Source: Bacillota bacterium
GTDB taxonomy: Bacteria; Bacillota; Clostridia; Peptostreptococcales; Anaerovoracaceae
Length of the DNA stretch: 62,485 nt
Assembly: GCA_022793795.1 (NCBI GenBank)
Contig: JAAWDM010000047.1
Span: forward strand, 1-62,485
Direction: 5' to 3'
Part shown: piece by piece, positions 1-8,117 of the stretch
How positions within the stretch are numbered: position 1 is the stretch's first letter
How the letters are laid out: each line of letters opens with the position of its first letter
Translations under genes and position numbers: made by a program
The notes under the pieces: generated by a model
What the model was told of the DNA's origin: nothing
Database searches by the model: none
Seen by the model: the letters and a program-made list of their open reading frames with translations, nothing else

Positions 1-547
1 CCATCAGATTGGGTATATTTTTTTTCGGGTCTTTTACATACCCTTGTATTGCTTTATTAAAAATCTCCTTGTCCATTTTGTTCATATTTCGCAGTACATC
101 GCAAATGGTGCGGTCACGGTCATAAATGCGGACATCGATGGAGTTGATATCGCCCTTGGTTTCACCAAGAGACACTAAGGCCGGTTCGACCCGATATGCC
201 TTTACAAAGGGGTAGTCCATATTAGTACGGTCTCTGGAGGCATTTTTGTCAATCGTAATATTCCACTGGGCAGGATTGCGATCGCTGTACTGATAGTAAA
301 AGAGAGCAGTTTCCATACAGAGCACTGCATCAGGGAAAAGTCGGTTGATGATTTTAATTTCCTGTTCGCCATAAGTTTCTCCCCAATGATAATAGCCCCG
401 TTTGACTTTCTCAATAAAGCCTTCCTTCAATAGCTGCTGTATATCAGCATAGTAAATTCTGTAGGAATCCAGCTCTGCTGTCGTCATTATATCATCATGT
501 TTGGAAAAAACTTTTCTGACAGCATCTATCTTTTTTTCATCAAGCAT
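1..547 (-). CDS. AbiEi-type antitoxin / winged-helix regulator, 3' end cut by window edge
   Basis: The reading frame is open from an ATG at 547 to the left edge, about 182 codons, so the C-terminus lies outside the window. A good ribosome site (AGAGGTGA) precedes the ATG. The first ~80 residues (start MLDEKKIDAV) read as a winged helix with the 'GFIEKVKRGYYHW' wing typical of the AbiEi-like antitoxins of type IV toxin-antitoxin systems. The part that follows, with 'RIYDRDRTICDVLR', matches the conserved middle of that family. In the family the antitoxin represses its own promoter and is followed by a nucleotidyltransferase toxin (AbiEii). Such a gene would lie beyond position 1 and cannot be seen. 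Family assignment is from recognised motifs. Confidence 0.8.
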   Translation of the reverse strand, partial: MLDEKKIDAVRKVFSKHDDIMTTAELDSYRIYYADIQQLLKEGFIEKVKRGYYHWGETYGEQEIKIINRLFPDAVLCMETALFYYQYSDRNPAQWNITIDKNASRDRTNMDYPFVKAYRVEPALVSLGETKGDINSIDVRIYDRDRTICDVLRNMNKMDKEIFNKAIQGYVKDPKKNIPNLM

Positions 548-603
548 TATTTCACCTCTATTAAACCGCATGTAAATTTCTCAATAATTGTGTACTTTAC
601 TAT

Positions 604-632
604 AGCATATTCGATTTTTCCCAAAAAGTCAA
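604..632 (-). promoter_or_regulatory. Sigma-A promoter of the abiEi-like gene, flanked by inverted repeats
   Basis: On the minus strand there is a -35 TTGACT (627-632) and a -10 TATGCT (604-609) with a 17-base spacer. The heptamer TTTACTA (596-602) and its reverse complement TAGTAAA (635-641) flank the promoter. AbiEi proteins are known to bind inverted repeats at their own promoter, so these are candidate operator half-sites. Confidence 0.55.
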
Positions 633-680
633 CTTAGTAAAACCCACACGAGTAAAGATAATAATGGTGTGATTCTCTAT

Positions 681-725
681 AAAAAATGAGCTTGTCCAAA
701 TTCATTCAGACAAGCTCATTTTCTC
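681..725 (-). terminator. Rho-independent terminator downstream of pdaA
   Basis: A 12-base perfect inverted repeat (AATGAGCTTGTC and its complement, 12-base loop) is followed on the minus strand by six T. It lies about 200 bases past the stop of pdaA. The stretch 726-919 between them holds no ORF or other signal that I can see. Confidence 0.75.
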
Positions 726-919
726 ATAGCTTACATATCGAAGGCACTAGGCCCATGGAGGCAACGACAGCCTTGCAGGGCGACATGGTCTCTGATGACT
801 ATGCCGCTCTGCTTTTTCATTGCTCTACTGCCTATTTTCAATATTTTCTTTATATATGAAAAAGAAATAGAATTCCTTCACAAATCCTTTACATTTCAAA
901 ACAATCCCACCATGTATTC

Positions 920-1831
920 CTACAAATCCTTTAAACTCTTAAAGGTATAGCCCTGTTTCTTCCATCCCTGCAAAAGTTCCTTGAGAATTTCGCTGTTGGT
1001 CTTAGATGTGGAGTGGAGCAGTACGATGGCGCCTGGGTGAATCCGCTTGTTCAAAATATTGAGGGCTTCCTCTCTGCTAGGCTGCTTATCCTCATACCAG
1101 TCCACATAGGCTAAACTCCAAAAGATGGTCTGATACCCAAGCTCCGAAGCCTGCATCAGATTGGTCTCGCTGTACTTTCCCTGAGGGGGCCGATAAAACT
1201 TCTTCATTTTTTTACCGGTTACCTGTTTGTACGCTTCCTCTAAATCATTGAGCTCCTTCTCAAAATCTGCCTTCTCAGCGATGGCTGACATATCTGGATG
1301 ATGCATGGTGTGATTGCCTACAATGTGGCCTTCCTTTTCCATCCGCTTCACCAAATCAGGATTTTCTGTGATATAATTTCCCACCAAAAAGAAAGCAGCC
1401 GGAACCTTTTCTTCCTTCAAAACATCCAGAATCTGTTCCATATAGCCGTTCTCATAGCCTGCGTCAAAGGTGAGATAGATACACTTCTGCTCCTTCTTTT
1501 CAGACTTTTCGGACTTCTCCGACTTTTTCTTTTCAGATTTTTTCTCCTGGTCATCGGATTGGCTGCTCTCCTCATTGGCCTTACTACTCTCCGCATTTCC
1601 AATATACCAGGCGTGGAATTGTTTCAAATACTCTGCCGTAGCGTTGGCTACCGGCGGCGCGCCCTCGTTCTGAAAACTGAGTCCCCAGTTTCCATCAGCA
1701 GCGGCGGCTACTGTTTCCGTAGGTAATGGCTTCCCGCTGCCTCCAATTTTGCCTATCTGGCCGGAGACAGCAATACCGCCTACCAGCAGCGCTACAGTCA
1801 ATATGGCCGAAATTACGATTTTTTTCTTCAT
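920..1831 (-). CDS. pdaA: Polysaccharide deacetylase, muramic delta-lactam type (PdaA-like)
   Basis: A 303-residue NodB-family deacetylase. The start at 1831 is chosen because GGAGGG sits ten bases upstream; an in-frame ATG six codons earlier contains that ribosome site itself. A signal anchor (KKKIVISAILTVALLVGG) is followed by a Lys/Ser/Glu-rich linker at about 90-120. The catalytic domain shows 'LTFDAGYENGY', 'GNHTMHHPDMS' (the metal-binding H-x3-H), 'RPPQGKYS' and 'IVLLHSTS'. PdaA enzymes remove the acetyl group from muramic acid during spore cortex synthesis, outside the inner forespore membrane. The TFDAG variant and the ~260-residue core favour PdaA over a generic chitin deacetylase. 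It is monocistronic, ending at the terminator at 681-725. Confidence 0.87.
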   Translation of the reverse strand: MKKKIVISAILTVALLVGGIAVSGQIGKIGGSGKPLPTETVAAAADGNWGLSFQNEGAPPVANATAEYLKQFHAWYIGNAESSKANEESSQSDDQEKKSEKKKSEKSEKSEKKEQKCIYLTFDAGYENGYMEQILDVLKEEKVPAAFFLVGNYITENPDLVKRMEKEGHIVGNHTMHHPDMSAIAEKADFEKELNDLEEAYKQVTGKKMKKFYRPPQGKYSETNLMQASELGYQTIFWSLAYVDWYEDKQPSREEALNILNKRIHPGAIVLLHSTSKTNSEILKELLQGWKKQGYTFKSLKDL

Positions 1832-1964
1832 AGCTCTACATCCCTCCATTCCGCCACAGCGGCGGCAGCATCCCCAAATCGCATATATCTTTGCAAATCA
1901 AGGGTATTAAGAATGTATGCAAGCCTTTTCAAAAAAATAACATGACTGGGCCCTTAGACGTGGC

Positions 1965-2993
1965 CTAGGCAAAACCCTTTAGAATCTGCCGGTAATCCTC
2001 CAGGTTTTTCTTTAGCAGGTTTGGAATATCCAGTTCATATGGGCACTTGCTCTTACACAGTCCGCAGCCCGTACACTGGTCGATCTGCCCCATCCTTTCC
2101 TGCCATTCCTCTGTCAGCCATGGAGCGGCTGGTCCTCTTCTCATCAATAAAAACATTCTGGCGCAGTTGTTGATAACGATACCGCTTGGGCACGGCATAC
2201 AGTAGCCGCATCCTCTGCAAAACTCTCCCTGTAACTCTGCTCTGTCTCCATCGATGACCTTTTTGACAGCCTCATCCTCCATGGATGGCTCATGTTTCCT
2301 GCAATCTAAAAACTGGTCCAATTCCTCTTCCTTTTGTACGCCCCAGATTGGAAGTACCGTAGGGAATTGGTTCAGATAAGCGTAAGCTGCTCTTCCATCG
2401 TTGATTAAGCCGCCTGACATACCTTTCATAGCGATAAATCCCATGTCCGCCTCTTCACACATTTTTACCAATTCCACCTCTTGGTCTGTGGACAGATAAT
2501 TGAGAGGAAACTGCAATGTCTCATATAGCCCCGACCCAATGGCCTCTCTGGCAACCTGCAGGCGATGACTGGTAATGCCGATATGACGAATCTTTCCTGC
2601 GGCCTTTGCCTCAAGCAGAGCGTCGTAGACCCCATCCTCTCCGCCTGGTTTCGGGCAAAACGGTGGATTATGGGTCTGATATACATCTATGTAATCGGTT
2701 TCCAGCTGCTGCAAGCTGGTCTCCAAATCGGCCTTCAGCGCCTCTCCTGTATAGCCCATGGATTTGGTGGCAATGTATATCTGCTCCCGCACATCGGCCA
2801 AGGCCAAACCAATCTTATGCTCACTGTCTGTATAGGCTCTGGCCGTATCAAAATAGGTGATACCGTTGTCGTATGCCTTTCTAAGCAGCTTGACAGCCTC
2901 TTCATCGCTGATTCGCTGAATGGGCAAAGCTCCGAACCCATTTTTATCCACTAGGATTTCCGTTTTTCCCAATCTAACCCTGTTTTTTTCCAT
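1965..2993 (-). CDS. Aldo/keto reductase with C-terminal 4Fe-4S domain
   Basis: A 342-residue protein with an aldo/keto reductase barrel at about 5-260 ('GITYFDTARAYTDSE', 'DYIDVYQTHNPP', 'IRHIGITSHR'). A ferredoxin-like tail follows with two cysteine groups, 'CRGCGYCMPCP' and 'CTGCGLCKSKCPYEL', enough ligands for two Fe-S clusters. This architecture is common in anaerobes. The natural substrate is not known and the sequence does not reveal it. It is the last gene of a minus-strand run that begins with the PurF paralogue at 6306. Only 12 bases separate it from the glycosylase upstream, so co-transcription is likely. Confidence 0.85.
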   Translation of the reverse strand: MEKNRVRLGKTEILVDKNGFGALPIQRISDEEAVKLLRKAYDNGITYFDTARAYTDSEHKIGLALADVREQIYIATKSMGYTGEALKADLETSLQQLETDYIDVYQTHNPPFCPKPGGEDGVYDALLEAKAAGKIRHIGITSHRLQVAREAIGSGLYETLQFPLNYLSTDQEVELVKMCEEADMGFIAMKGMSGGLINDGRAAYAYLNQFPTVLPIWGVQKEEELDQFLDCRKHEPSMEDEAVKKVIDGDRAELQGEFCRGCGYCMPCPSGIVINNCARMFLLMRRGPAAPWLTEEWQERMGQIDQCTGCGLCKSKCPYELDIPNLLKKNLEDYRQILKGFA

Positions 2994-3005
2994 TTTATCT
3001 CCTTT

Positions 3006-3518
3006 TCACTGTCCGCTCTTTCCCAGTCCTGTCAGCTTTTCCCACCTCTGGCAAAGCCTCTCCAGGCTCCACGCCGCGTTGGCTGGGCTGGTAGAGGGCA
3101 ACGTTATAATCTCCATGCCGGTCTGTATCCTCTGGTATTTATCATACAGCTTCGCCGCCGTGGCGCCGTTAGCAAAAATTTTCTCAATGGGACACAATTT
3201 CAAAATCCGCCCCAAATCTGCCGCTACCGGATTTTTAATGGAACTGTCGCTGGAGCCTGTAATTTCACAGGAAAGAAGCACATCCCATATGGCGATGCCA
3301 TGGGCCAGCAGCAGGGCCTTCTTTTCCTCAACAGTCTGCGGCGCCGCCTCCCTGGTCAAAGAGGCCATCACCTTCCAAAATCGGTTCTGTGGGTGCCCGT
3401 AATAAAATCCCGTCTCTCTGGACTTCACCGACGGAAAGGTCCCCAGAATCAAAATCCGGCTGTTCTCGTCAAAGACCGGTGGAAACTCATGATATTGTCT
3501 GCTCGCTTCACTTTCCAT
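3006..3518 (-). CDS. DNA-deoxyinosine glycosylase (uracil-DNA glycosylase family 6, HDG type)
   Basis: A 170-residue member of the uracil-DNA glycosylase superfamily. 'ILILGTFPSVKSRETGFYYGHPQNRFWKV' near the N-terminus is the signature of the hypoxanthine-DNA glycosylase branch. 'LPSTSPANA' near residue 145 is the second active-site loop. These enzymes excise deaminated purine (hypoxanthine) from DNA. The gene lies between an HD phosphohydrolase gene (15 bases upstream) and an Fe-S aldo/keto reductase (12 bases downstream). In the same operon are a NudC-type Nudix enzyme and a PurF paralogue, so a purine or nucleotide-damage theme is an inference from context. Confidence 0.85.
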   Translation of the reverse strand: MESEASRQYHEFPPVFDENSRILILGTFPSVKSRETGFYYGHPQNRFWKVMASLTREAAPQTVEEKKALLLAHGIAIWDVLLSCEITGSSDSSIKNPVAADLGRILKLCPIEKIFANGATAAKLYDKYQRIQTGMEIITLPSTSPANAAWSLERLCQRWEKLTGLGKSGQ

Positions 3519-3533
3519 CTTCTCTGCTCCCCG

Positions 3534-4025
3534 TTACTCCACCTTATAGATGGCCTTCAGCAGTCGAATCCCTGTATCCGTCCGGAACAAAATCTCCATG
3601 GTGTGTTGGATATTCTCCTTGGTATGTTCCATTTCGTCGGCATTGACCAAATAATCAGCCTCCAACAAAATCTGATAATCCATGCCATCCACATCGGTTA
3701 TGGTGTGATGATGTCCCACCAAATAGGCGATTCGCTCCACCATCTCCTGGGAAAACCCGGTTCCTGCAAAAAACTCCCGCACCAAGGCCGGTCCCTCGGC
3801 CTCCTGATGCTTTCCTCCTGCGTTTCCGTATTTGATGCGGCACAGAGGGCAGGCGATATCATGGACGATAGCCGCCAGTTCTAAAGTCTGCTGCTCCGCT
3901 GCCGATAAGCCCTCCATCTCCCCGATGGTCTTTGCAAAGGTATATACTTTCATGAAATGGTTGATGTCGTGGTGATTACCGTCCGCCCGTTCAATCATTT
4001 TTGCCATAATATCCGCTGTATTCAT
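3534..4025 (-). CDS. HD-domain phosphohydrolase
   Basis: A 163-residue protein that is almost entirely one HD domain. The metal-binding set is visible as an early His ('HHDINHFMKV'), the central 'IVHDIACPLC' doublet, 'VGHHHTITDVDG' and the late Asp in 'LLEADYLVNADE'. Such small HD proteins hydrolyse phosphomonoesters or phosphodiesters, often of nucleotides. The substrate cannot be read from the sequence. The stop of the Nudix gene upstream is only four bases away, which suggests tight coupling with it. Confidence 0.8.
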   Translation of the reverse strand: MNTADIMAKMIERADGNHHDINHFMKVYTFAKTIGEMEGLSAAEQQTLELAAIVHDIACPLCRIKYGNAGGKHQEAEGPALVREFFAGTGFSQEMVERIAYLVGHHHTITDVDGMDYQILLEADYLVNADEMEHTKENIQHTMEILFRTDTGIRLLKAIYKVE

Positions 4026-4029
4026 TTCT

Positions 4030-4881
4030 TTATTCCTCTCCTCGTTGAAACCGTAAAATCATCTCGTTGGTCAAGCTGAGCCAATCAGAGGTCTCCGGTA
4101 TGTCTGCCCTGTCGATCCACTCTCCCACCGAAAGCTCGTCGGTGTCCAATCTGATGGTATCGTCTCCATCCAAATCGCAGTAAAATCCCATGAGCAAGGT
4201 ATCGCTAAAGGACCAAGGCTGGCTCTTATAGTATCGAATGTTCTTAACCCGAAGACCCACCTCTTCCATGACCTCTCGCCGCACCGTATCCTCAATGGAC
4301 TCGCCGATTTCATTAAAGCCAGCGATGAGGGCATACCGTTTATAGGCTCTGCCCGTATATTTTGTCATGAGGATTCGCTCCCCATCCAGTACCCCGACGA
4401 TGACCGCCGGAGAAATCTTTGGGTAGACCATATGATGACATTCTTTGCAAAACATCATCCGCTCATTGTCTGCATGGGTCATGGGCTTTCCGCATCGTCC
4501 GCAGTAACGGTTTGCTCTGTACCAGTTCCATAGCTGGTAGCCGGTAATCCCTGCAAAACTCTCATGCTTGGGCCTTGCTTCCCGAAATAGGGAGATGCTT
4601 TCCATATTATATGCAGCGTTTGCATCCTCATTGAAAGCTGGTTTTTCCATGACCAGATAATAGCGAGTATCATCGATGGCAAACAGAAAGCGGCAAGCTT
4701 CCTTCATGGAAGCGCCTTGGTCTGCCAGTTCTCCAAATCGTGGATATACAATTTGGTCTTCTTCCTCCCTATACTTTGCCAGGACTTCCCCATCTTCAAA
4801 ATATAGGAGAATGGCGCTACTCTCTGGCAGCAGCGGGTGGTATTCATTGTGATATGTATGCGGTGCAATGTCCTGAATCAT
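4030..4881 (-). CDS. nudC: NudC-type Nudix hydrolase (NADH pyrophosphatase / RNA deNADding family)
   Basis: A 283-residue protein with the full NudC layout. There is a variable N-terminal half, then a zinc ribbon ('CGRCGKPM' and 'FCKECHHMVYPKISP') and a Nudix domain. The Nudix box is intact: 'GFNEIGESIEDTVRREVMEEVGL' spans roughly residues 190-212. It is followed by 'SQPWSF', the family mark that separates NADH pyrophosphatases from other Nudix enzymes. Known activities are hydrolysis of NAD(H) to NMN(H) and AMP, and removal of NAD caps from RNA. It lies 18 bases downstream of the PurF paralogue and four bases upstream of the HD gene. Confidence 0.87.
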   Translation of the reverse strand: MIQDIAPHTYHNEYHPLLPESSAILLYFEDGEVLAKYREEEDQIVYPRFGELADQGASMKEACRFLFAIDDTRYYLVMEKPAFNEDANAAYNMESISLFREARPKHESFAGITGYQLWNWYRANRYCGRCGKPMTHADNERMMFCKECHHMVYPKISPAVIVGVLDGERILMTKYTGRAYKRYALIAGFNEIGESIEDTVRREVMEEVGLRVKNIRYYKSQPWSFSDTLLMGFYCDLDGDDTIRLDTDELSVGEWIDRADIPETSDWLSLTNEMILRFQRGEE

Positions 4882-4899
4882 AATCCCGTTTCCGTCCCT

Positions 4900-6306
4900 T
4901 TATTCTTTTCCGTTCCAACAATAGGTACACAGCTTGGAATGATCCAAGCCAGTGGCATCCAGCATATCGTCCAGCCTGTTATATCGAAGGGTGGTAAATC
5001 CCATTTCCTTGCGTATTTCCTCCTCCATCTGCTGGTACTTTTCTGTCTCTGGGTTGGCGTATTCCTCTAGCAGTTCTTCCGTTACTTTGCCGTTTTCCAG
5101 TCTGGCGATGACTCTGCGAGTAATCAAGTCCATCTCCGAAGAAGAACGGGAGAAGTTGAGATATTTGCAGCCATAGAGGAGGGGCGGGCAGGCAGGTCTT
5201 ACGTGAACGGCCTCGGCGCCGCACTGATAAAGAAATTCTACCGTCTCTCTCAGCTGGGTACCTCGAACGATGGAATCATCGATGAGAATCATGGTCTTTC
5301 CCTTAATCAAATCGTGAACCGCAAGAAGTTTCATCTTGGCAATCAAATCACGCTTGCTTTGAATGGTCGGCATGAAGGACCTTGGCCATGTCGGCGTATA
5401 CTTGATAAAAGGTCTGGAAAACGGAATCTTGGAAGCATTGGCATATCCCACTGCATGGGCAATCCCCGAATCCGGCACCCCTGCCACGATATCCGCCTCC
5501 ACATCATCCCTTGCCGCCATCTTTTCACCACATTGACAGCGCATCTTTTCCACGCTAAGCCCTTCATAGGAACTGGCCGGATAACCGTAATACACCCATA
5601 AGAAGGTACAGATTTTCATATTTTCTCCTGGCTCCATCAAGGTGATGCAATTCTTCGGCGTAATCACCACCACTTCTCCAGGGCCCAATTCTTTATAGTC
5701 CTCATATCCCAGATTTTTATAGGCAAAATCCTCAAAGGAGGCGCAGAAGGCATCCTCCTTCCGTCCGATGACCACCGGCGTTCTGCCATACTTATCTCTG
5801 GCCGCATAGATGCCTGCCTGATTCATCAGTAAAATGGACAGAGAGCCGTCTATCATCTCCTGGGCATAATGAATTCCTTCGATGATATTCTCTTTTTGGT
5901 TAATCAAAGCCGCCACCAACTCCGTAGCATTGATTTCACCGCCGCTCATCTCTAAAAAATGGGACCTGCCCGTATCAAAGAGCCCCTGCACCAAAGCGTC
6001 AACATTGTTAATCTTTCCCACTGTGGTCAGGGCGTAGGCCCCGTGATGGGAACGAACGATTAAAGGCTGGGGTTCATAATCGGAAATACAGCCGATTCCA
6101 AGCTGCCCCTTCATATCATGTAAATCCTTATCAAACTTGGTTCGAAACGGTGCGTTTTCTATATTGTGAATGGCTCTGTTAAAACTCCCGTTCCCATAGA
6201 CCGCCATGCCGCCTCTGCGTGTTCCTAGGTGAGAATGATAATCAATTCCAAAAAATAAATCAAAGACACAGTCCTGCTGTGCCGCTACACCAAAAAAGCC
6301 ACCCAT
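4900..6306 (-). CDS. PurF-like amidophosphoribosyltransferase paralogue with inactivated glutaminase site
   Basis: A 468-residue protein with PurF layout: an N-terminal Ntn glutaminase-like domain (about 1-230) and a C-terminal phosphoribosyltransferase domain. The PRPP loop is intact ('ILIDDSIVRGTQ'). Cysteines in 'MKICTFLWVYY', 'RPACPPLLYGC' and 'CTYCWNGKE' sit where PurF carries its Fe-S cluster. The protein starts MGGFFG where active PurF has the nucleophilic Cys of CGxxG. The 'HRGQ' loop reads 'HLGTR' and the 'HNG' oxyanion motif reads 'TVG'. Glutamine-dependent activity is therefore not expected; ammonia-dependent transfer or another amine acceptor is possible. The start is supported by AGAGGAAT ten bases upstream. 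It is the first gene of a purine-flavoured operon. Confidence 0.82.
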   Translation of the reverse strand: MGGFFGVAAQQDCVFDLFFGIDYHSHLGTRRGGMAVYGNGSFNRAIHNIENAPFRTKFDKDLHDMKGQLGIGCISDYEPQPLIVRSHHGAYALTTVGKINNVDALVQGLFDTGRSHFLEMSGGEINATELVAALINQKENIIEGIHYAQEMIDGSLSILLMNQAGIYAARDKYGRTPVVIGRKEDAFCASFEDFAYKNLGYEDYKELGPGEVVVITPKNCITLMEPGENMKICTFLWVYYGYPASSYEGLSVEKMRCQCGEKMAARDDVEADIVAGVPDSGIAHAVGYANASKIPFSRPFIKYTPTWPRSFMPTIQSKRDLIAKMKLLAVHDLIKGKTMILIDDSIVRGTQLRETVEFLYQCGAEAVHVRPACPPLLYGCKYLNFSRSSSEMDLITRRVIARLENGKVTEELLEEYANPETEKYQQMEEEIRKEMGFTTLRYNRLDDMLDATGLDHSKLCTYCWNGKE

Positions 6307-6390
6307 ATTTTAATTCCTCTTTTCTTTTCGTTTCTTTCTGCTTTCAACTTTAACGAATATACGCCCTGCGGTGAGCGCCGACGCTCATAT

Positions 6391-6558
6391 GTTCATTATA
6401 CCATGACATTACAAGTTTTCCAAGGTCATGATTCTATGAACGCTTCCTTGCGGCAACGCCGGCGCTCACATCCGATATGTGACGGAGCGCATCACCGTGC
6501 GTTCATTATACCATGACATCCCAGGCCTTTCAAGGTCATGATTCCATGGACGCGTCCT
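6391..6558. repeat. Dispersed palindromic repeat, one full and one partial copy
   Basis: The unit runs from CATTATACCATGAC through CAAGGTCATGATTC and ATGAACGC to GCGCATCACC and GCGTTCATTATA. It folds on itself (CATGAC/GTCATG, ATGAACGC/GCGTTCAT, GCTCACAT/ATGTGA). A complete copy is at 6391-6510 and a truncated one at 6501-6558. A third copy is at 31615-31732. It resembles intergenic REP-like elements. The preceding stretch 6361-6390 carries a degenerate inverted piece. Confidence 0.7.
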
Positions 6559-6726
6559 TCCTTTCCAAACTGACACAAATCTACCGTTACTGTAGCACTT
6601 ATGCTCCTTCTCTTGTATTTTTCTATGAAACAGTATATCATAAAAAAGACTTTTAACTTATATGGAGCTTTTTGAATTTCTGAGTATAATCAAATCCCTA
6701 AATCTTAACCGAAAATCGCTTTTGAA

Positions 6727-6852
6727 AAAAATGAGTATAATTTACGGAGAAAAATTTGGGGGTTGAAGCTTAAAACAGCCATTTTGCAGTGGATTTTGAC
6801 CATATGAAGAGCATAAGTCCACGACGAAGCTGAGATTTTTATACTCATTTTT
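6727..6852. repeat. Small element with 14-bp terminal inverted repeats
   Basis: AAAAATGAGTATAA (6727-6740) and its exact reverse complement (6839-6852) bound a 126-base segment with no ORF. A further partial copy of the end (TGAGTATAAT) lies at 6681-6690. The shape suggests a miniature inverted-repeat element or a structured RNA. The rest of the 590-base spacer 6307-6920 shows no gene. Confidence 0.4.
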
Positions 6853-6920
6853 CTTAAAAGAAGAATTTCAGTTAAAATCAATCGTTCATATGAAACATGA
6901 TTTTAAGGGGGCATATATTT

Positions 6921-7463
6921 ATGAAACGAATCGTTGTCATCTATCAATCCGCCTATGGCTATACTCAGACCTATGCAGAATGGATCGGTCAAGAATTAAA
7001 TTGTCCATGCTTTTCCAAGAAGGGTTTCCGCAGCCAAGACCTTTCCAATTACGACGTTATCATCTTTGGCGGCGGACTTTATGCCGGCGGTATCAATGGC
7101 GTTGATCTGCTCTCTAAACATGCCGATCTGCTGACAGACTGCCAGTTAGTTCTTTTTACCTGTGGGCTAGCTGACCCTGCTTCTCCTTCTACCCGAGAGC
7201 AGATTACCCATTCTGTGGAAAAATCCCTTCCGCCTGCTCTGCTGAATCGCTGTCAAACCTTCTTTCTTCGCGGTGGCATTGACTATAGCAGGCTTAACTT
7301 CATGCATAAGGCTATGATGTCCATGCTGCGGCGTATGCTTTTAAAAAAAGGGGACTCCCAAACCGACGAGGACAAACAGATTTTGCAGACCTTTGGCCAA
7401 ACTCTGAATTTTACCGATAGGAATACTATAACGCCGCTCCTTGACTATGTGCGAAACCTATAA
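6921..7463 (+). CDS. Flavodoxin-domain protein
   Basis: A 180-residue flavodoxin-like protein. The ATG at 6921 is preferred over one eight codons upstream because AAGGGGG precedes it and the family begins right there (KRIVVIYQSAYGYTQTYAEWI). The phosphate loop 'YQSAYGYTQTYA' and the hydrophobic strand 'YDVIIFGGGLYAGG' are those of the protoporphyrinogen-oxidase/menaquinone-type flavodoxin domain. A role as FMN-dependent electron carrier is probable; the partner is unknown. It is a single plus-strand gene, ending six bases before the convergent mntP. Confidence 0.75.
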   Translation: MKRIVVIYQSAYGYTQTYAEWIGQELNCPCFSKKGFRSQDLSNYDVIIFGGGLYAGGINGVDLLSKHADLLTDCQLVLFTCGLADPASPSTREQITHSVEKSLPPALLNRCQTFFLRGGIDYSRLNFMHKAMMSMLRRMLLKKGDSQTDEDKQILQTFGQTLNFTDRNTITPLLDYVRNL

Positions 7464-7469
7464 ACCTCT

Positions 7470-8060
7470 CTATAACAGTACGCCGCTGATGAAAATCTCT
7501 AAACCGATGGCTATAAGAATAGCGCCGCCTAAAATCTGTGCCCGATTGGACAGCCTCATTCCAAACCGCTTACCGATGGCCAGGCCAAACAAACAGATAA
7601 CAAAGGTCACTACTGCAATGACCGTAGCGCAGCACAGCGCCATCTTCCAGTCATATTCTGAAATGGTAAAACCCACTGACAAAGCATCGATGGAAGTGGC
7701 GACGCCCTGCAATAGCAAGGTAGAAAGGGTAAGTTTACCACAAGTCCCTTCACTTTCGCAGCAGGTCACACCTTCATAAATCATTTTACCACCGATATAG
7801 GAAAGCAAGCCCAATGCAATCCATGGAATAAACCGTTCAAATGCCTGAAAATATACTAACACCGTATGCACCAGAATCCAGCCCACCATAGGCATCAGAG
7901 CCTGAAAGCCGCCAAAAACCCCTGCAATAACACACATTTTCCTGTTCCTCATCTTGGGCTCGCGCAATCCATTGGCAAGAGACACAGAAAAGGCGTCCAT
8001 AGCTAACCCTATGCCAAGAAAAATACTGTTAAAAAAGAACCTAAAACTAAAACCTGTCAT
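7470..8060 (-). CDS. mntP: Manganese efflux pump MntP family
   Basis: A 196-residue protein with six predicted membrane helices. The two family signatures are present: 'GLAMDAFSVSLANG' near the N-terminus and 'GVATSIDALSVGFTIS' in the middle. The paired Asp residues are those needed for Mn2+ export in MntP. 'CCESEGTCG' between helices is an unusual cysteine-rich loop. The gene stands alone. The 57 bases between it and the upstream nuclease gene are too short for the yybP-ykoY riboswitch often found with this family, and I see none. Confidence 0.85.
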   Translation of the reverse strand: MTGFSFRFFFNSIFLGIGLAMDAFSVSLANGLREPKMRNRKMCVIAGVFGGFQALMPMVGWILVHTVLVYFQAFERFIPWIALGLLSYIGGKMIYEGVTCCESEGTCGKLTLSTLLLQGVATSIDALSVGFTISEYDWKMALCCATVIAVVTFVICLFGLAIGKRFGMRLSNRAQILGGAILIAIGLEIFISGVLL

Positions 8061-8117
8061 TTTGCTACAATCCTATCCCTTTCAAACTACGTCATCACGT
8101 GAATCGTCCTCTTGATT

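Noticed and set aside
7940..8117. yybP-ykoY Mn2+ riboswitch ahead of mntP
   Set aside because: Only 57 bases separate mntP from the upstream gene and no matching structure is present.
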